Positions 62,832-64,000 of a DNA stretch of 64,000 bases are shown here, in pieces. The stretch comes from Eubacterium sp. OM08-24. Its GTDB lineage: Bacteria > Bacillota > Clostridia > Oscillospirales > Acutalibacteraceae. A program made the translations under genes and the position numbers. The notes under the pieces were generated by a model. The model saw only the letters and a program-made list of their open reading frames with translations. It did no database searches and was not told the origin of the DNA. The stretch covers positions 934,391 to 998,390 of the forward strand of contig NZ_QSTA01000001.1 of NCBI RefSeq assembly GCF_003438075.1. The letters run 5' to 3'. The first letter of the stretch is position 1, and each line of letters starts with the position of its first letter.

Positions 62832-62972
62832 AGAGTAGAAATTTGTGCGTAAAGTGTTTTGTGGACGGGGAGTTGCCACAAAAACGAAAGGTTACCCTGC
62901 GGTACAGATTTCGCATCCCGCTGTTACTTTGGGACTAATAGCGGGCAGAGTTTCTGTCCGCTTTTCTTTTTC
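62832..62972 (+). promoter_or_regulatory. THF riboswitch with terminator
   Basis: The aptamer at about 62832-62928 has the THF-class blocks GAGTAGA, TGCGTAAAGTG, GGACGGGGAGTTG, ACGAAAGG and GCATCCCGCT in order. A terminator-like stem AGCGGGCAGA/TCTGTCCGCT (62940-62962) with CTTTTCTTTTT follows. Tetrahydrofolate should lower folT expression. Confidence 0.85.
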
Positions 62973-63011
62973 TCCTAAAGCAACACCGAAAAATCTTTAG
63001 GAGGAAAATAT

Positions 63012-63584
63012 ATGTCAGTTTCTAAAAAATTCCTTAATTCTTTTTCAGAATTAAAGTCAGTTAAGTCACTTGCCATGATTGCAATGCTGCTTGCGCTGAG
63101 AATCATCCTCGGATTCATTGGCAACAGCACCTTGCCTTTCTTTGGCAACAATGTAAAGCTAAGCGGTGCATTTTTGCCGATAGCAATTACAGGCTCTATG
63201 TTTGGCCCTGTGCCTGCTATGCTTGTAGGTATGCTTGGAGATGTTTTATCTTTCATTATGAATCCAACAGGAGGAGCATACTTCCCCGGCTTTACAATCA
63301 ACGGTATTTTAACAGGTCTTATTTACGGTTTATTTCTTTATAAGAATGAAGTAACCATTCCAAAGGTAGTCATTGCATGGGTTATCAACTGCATTGCGGT
63401 TGAAATTTTCCTTTCGGCATATTGGCTGTTCTTCCTTTACGGTACTTCTTCGGGCAAGTCATATTTTATCTACCTTTCGGCAAGACTTATAAGTCAGGCT
63501 GTTAAGTGTATTCCCGAAATTCTGCTTATTCTTGCCTGCGGTAAAATTATGTCAAGAGTTAAACTCCCACAAAAAGCTAACTGA
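63012..63584 (+). CDS. folT: Folate ECF transporter S component
   Basis: A 190-residue membrane protein with six helices (LAMIAMLLALRIILGFIGN, LPIAITGSMFGPVPAMLVGM, LGDVLSFIMNPTGGAYFPGF). The FxxNPTGGxxFPG segment is typical of FolT. It captures folates for the common ECF energising module. GGAGG lies seven bases before the ATG. The THF riboswitch upstream fits the substrate. Confidence 0.93.
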   Translation: MSVSKKFLNSFSELKSVKSLAMIAMLLALRIILGFIGNSTLPFFGNNVKLSGAFLPIAITGSMFGPVPAMLVGMLGDVLSFIMNPTGGAYFPGFTINGILTGLIYGLFLYKNEVTIPKVVIAWVINCIAVEIFLSAYWLFFLYGTSSGKSYFIYLSARLISQAVKCIPEILLILACGKIMSRVKLPQKAN

Positions 63585-63593
63585 TAACAAAAT

Positions 63594-63631
63594 CGGCTGT
63601 TGCAAAATTTGCAGCAGCCGTTATTTTTTGT
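63594..63631 (+). terminator. Terminator of folT
   Basis: Stem CGGCTGTTGCAAA/TTTGCAGCAGCCG with one wobble, then TTATTTTTTG. Confidence 0.85.
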
Positions 63632-63668
63632 TTTATTCTAAATGTTGAGGTAACATTATAAATAATGT

Positions 63669-64000
63669 GGCTCTATGTCAATAGTTGGGGTAATCCGAAA
63701 AATGAAATAGAGATATTTAACAAGTGGCAGAAAATTAAACTGTCGCTTGTTTTTGCGATTGATAGGCAAATATATGCAAAATACGATTGCGGAAACGCTT
63801 AAAGTTTCTGAAGCCATATGCATTGCGCTTTAGCACCTTGATTTTGTTGTTGCAGCCCTCTGTAAATCCATTTGTTATTGCTGTTATGAATGAATTGAGT
63901 ATGCCTGTGAGCCAATTCATCATCGTTTTTGCACACTTAATAAACTGTGGGATATCGCAGTTATAAGCCCAATTTATCCAATCTGACATCGCTTTTTTAG
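63669..64000. mobile_element. End of an ISL3-family insertion sequence (partial)
   Basis: The terminal inverted repeat begins GGCTCTATGTCAATAGTTGG at 63669, the ISL3-type end. The transposase C-terminus lies inside in the expected inward orientation. The element continues beyond the window, so the other end and the target duplication cannot be checked. Confidence 0.82.
63735..64000 (-). CDS. ISL3-family transposase, C-terminal end (partial)
   Basis: At least 88 residues, open to the window edge. The segment NGFTEGCNNKIKVLKRNAYG followed by FRNFKRFRNRILH is the C-terminal catalytic part of ISL3 (DDE) transposases, including the final Glu (TEGCNNKIK). The ATG at 63989 is internal, as the frame continues upstream (KKA before it). 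Confidence 0.85.
   Translation of the reverse strand, partial: KKAMSDWINWAYNCDIPQFIKCAKTMMNWLTGILNSFITAITNGFTEGCNNKIKVLKRNAYGFRNFKRFRNRILHIFAYQSQKQATV

Overview
The window comes from a low-GC, spore-forming Firmicute of the Clostridia, most likely an Oscillospirales/Ruminococcaceae-type gut anaerobe. The evidence is an alpha/beta-type small acid-soluble spore protein, a T-box-controlled pheST operon, a type I dockerin on a secreted protein, FMN and THF riboswitches in front of ECF vitamin transporters, AT-rich codon use and strong Shine-Dalgarno sites. The species assignment is inference.

Region 1 (1-4.2 kb, + strand) is the end of an integrated element: a family A DNA polymerase (5' end outside the window), an HTH/zinc-finger protein, two small Xis-like proteins and a Tn916-type tyrosine integrase.

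Region 2 (4.3-34.4 kb, all - strand) is a type VII secretion (T7SS/Ess-like) locus, read from about 34.4 kb down to 4.3 kb. It starts at a near-consensus promoter (34419-34447) and a coiled-coil protein. An arsenal of polymorphic toxins and immunity genes follows: two toxins of unassigned activity, an EndoU RNase with a HINT domain, a GH-E nuclease whose secretion domain is broken (with a SUFU immunity protein), an orphan cassette with an ART-like toxin tip, and an orphan HINT-WHH nuclease fused in frame to a SUKH immunity domain. Toxin N-termini and linkers are shared almost unchanged, and fragments of them are scattered through the locus, which points to cassette exchange. Next come the apparatus genes: a TPR protein, three ESAT-6-like small proteins, a beta-rich protein of unknown function, an EssC-type ATPase split into two genes, a true WXG100 protein, a 49-residue protein, an EssB-like protein with an intact-looking kinase domain, two small membrane proteins and a 1893-residue Ig-repeat surface protein.

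Region 3 (35-64 kb) is mostly housekeeping: LMW phosphatase, SASP, pheST with T-box, NnrD, a MazG-like protein, a MarR-controlled heterodimeric ABC exporter, a dockerin protein, YihY, queuine salvage (leader RNA, QueL-like radical SAM enzyme, YhhQ transporter), GIY-YIG protein, a response regulator-histidine kinase deletion fusion, LCP protein, YfbR-like nucleotidase, YfhO, a Sapep-like peptidase, an ExoA-like glycosyltransferase, AlkD-like protein, RibU with FMN riboswitch, FolT with THF riboswitch, and the end of an ISL3-type insertion sequence.

The two most unusual objects are the T7SS toxin array, with its split EssC and kinase-bearing EssB-like protein, and an apparently untranslated transcription unit of about 700 bp at 42.6-43.3 kb. 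The latter has an exact-consensus promoter, many complementary segments, four repeated mini-hairpins and a strong terminator, and looks like a large structured RNA.
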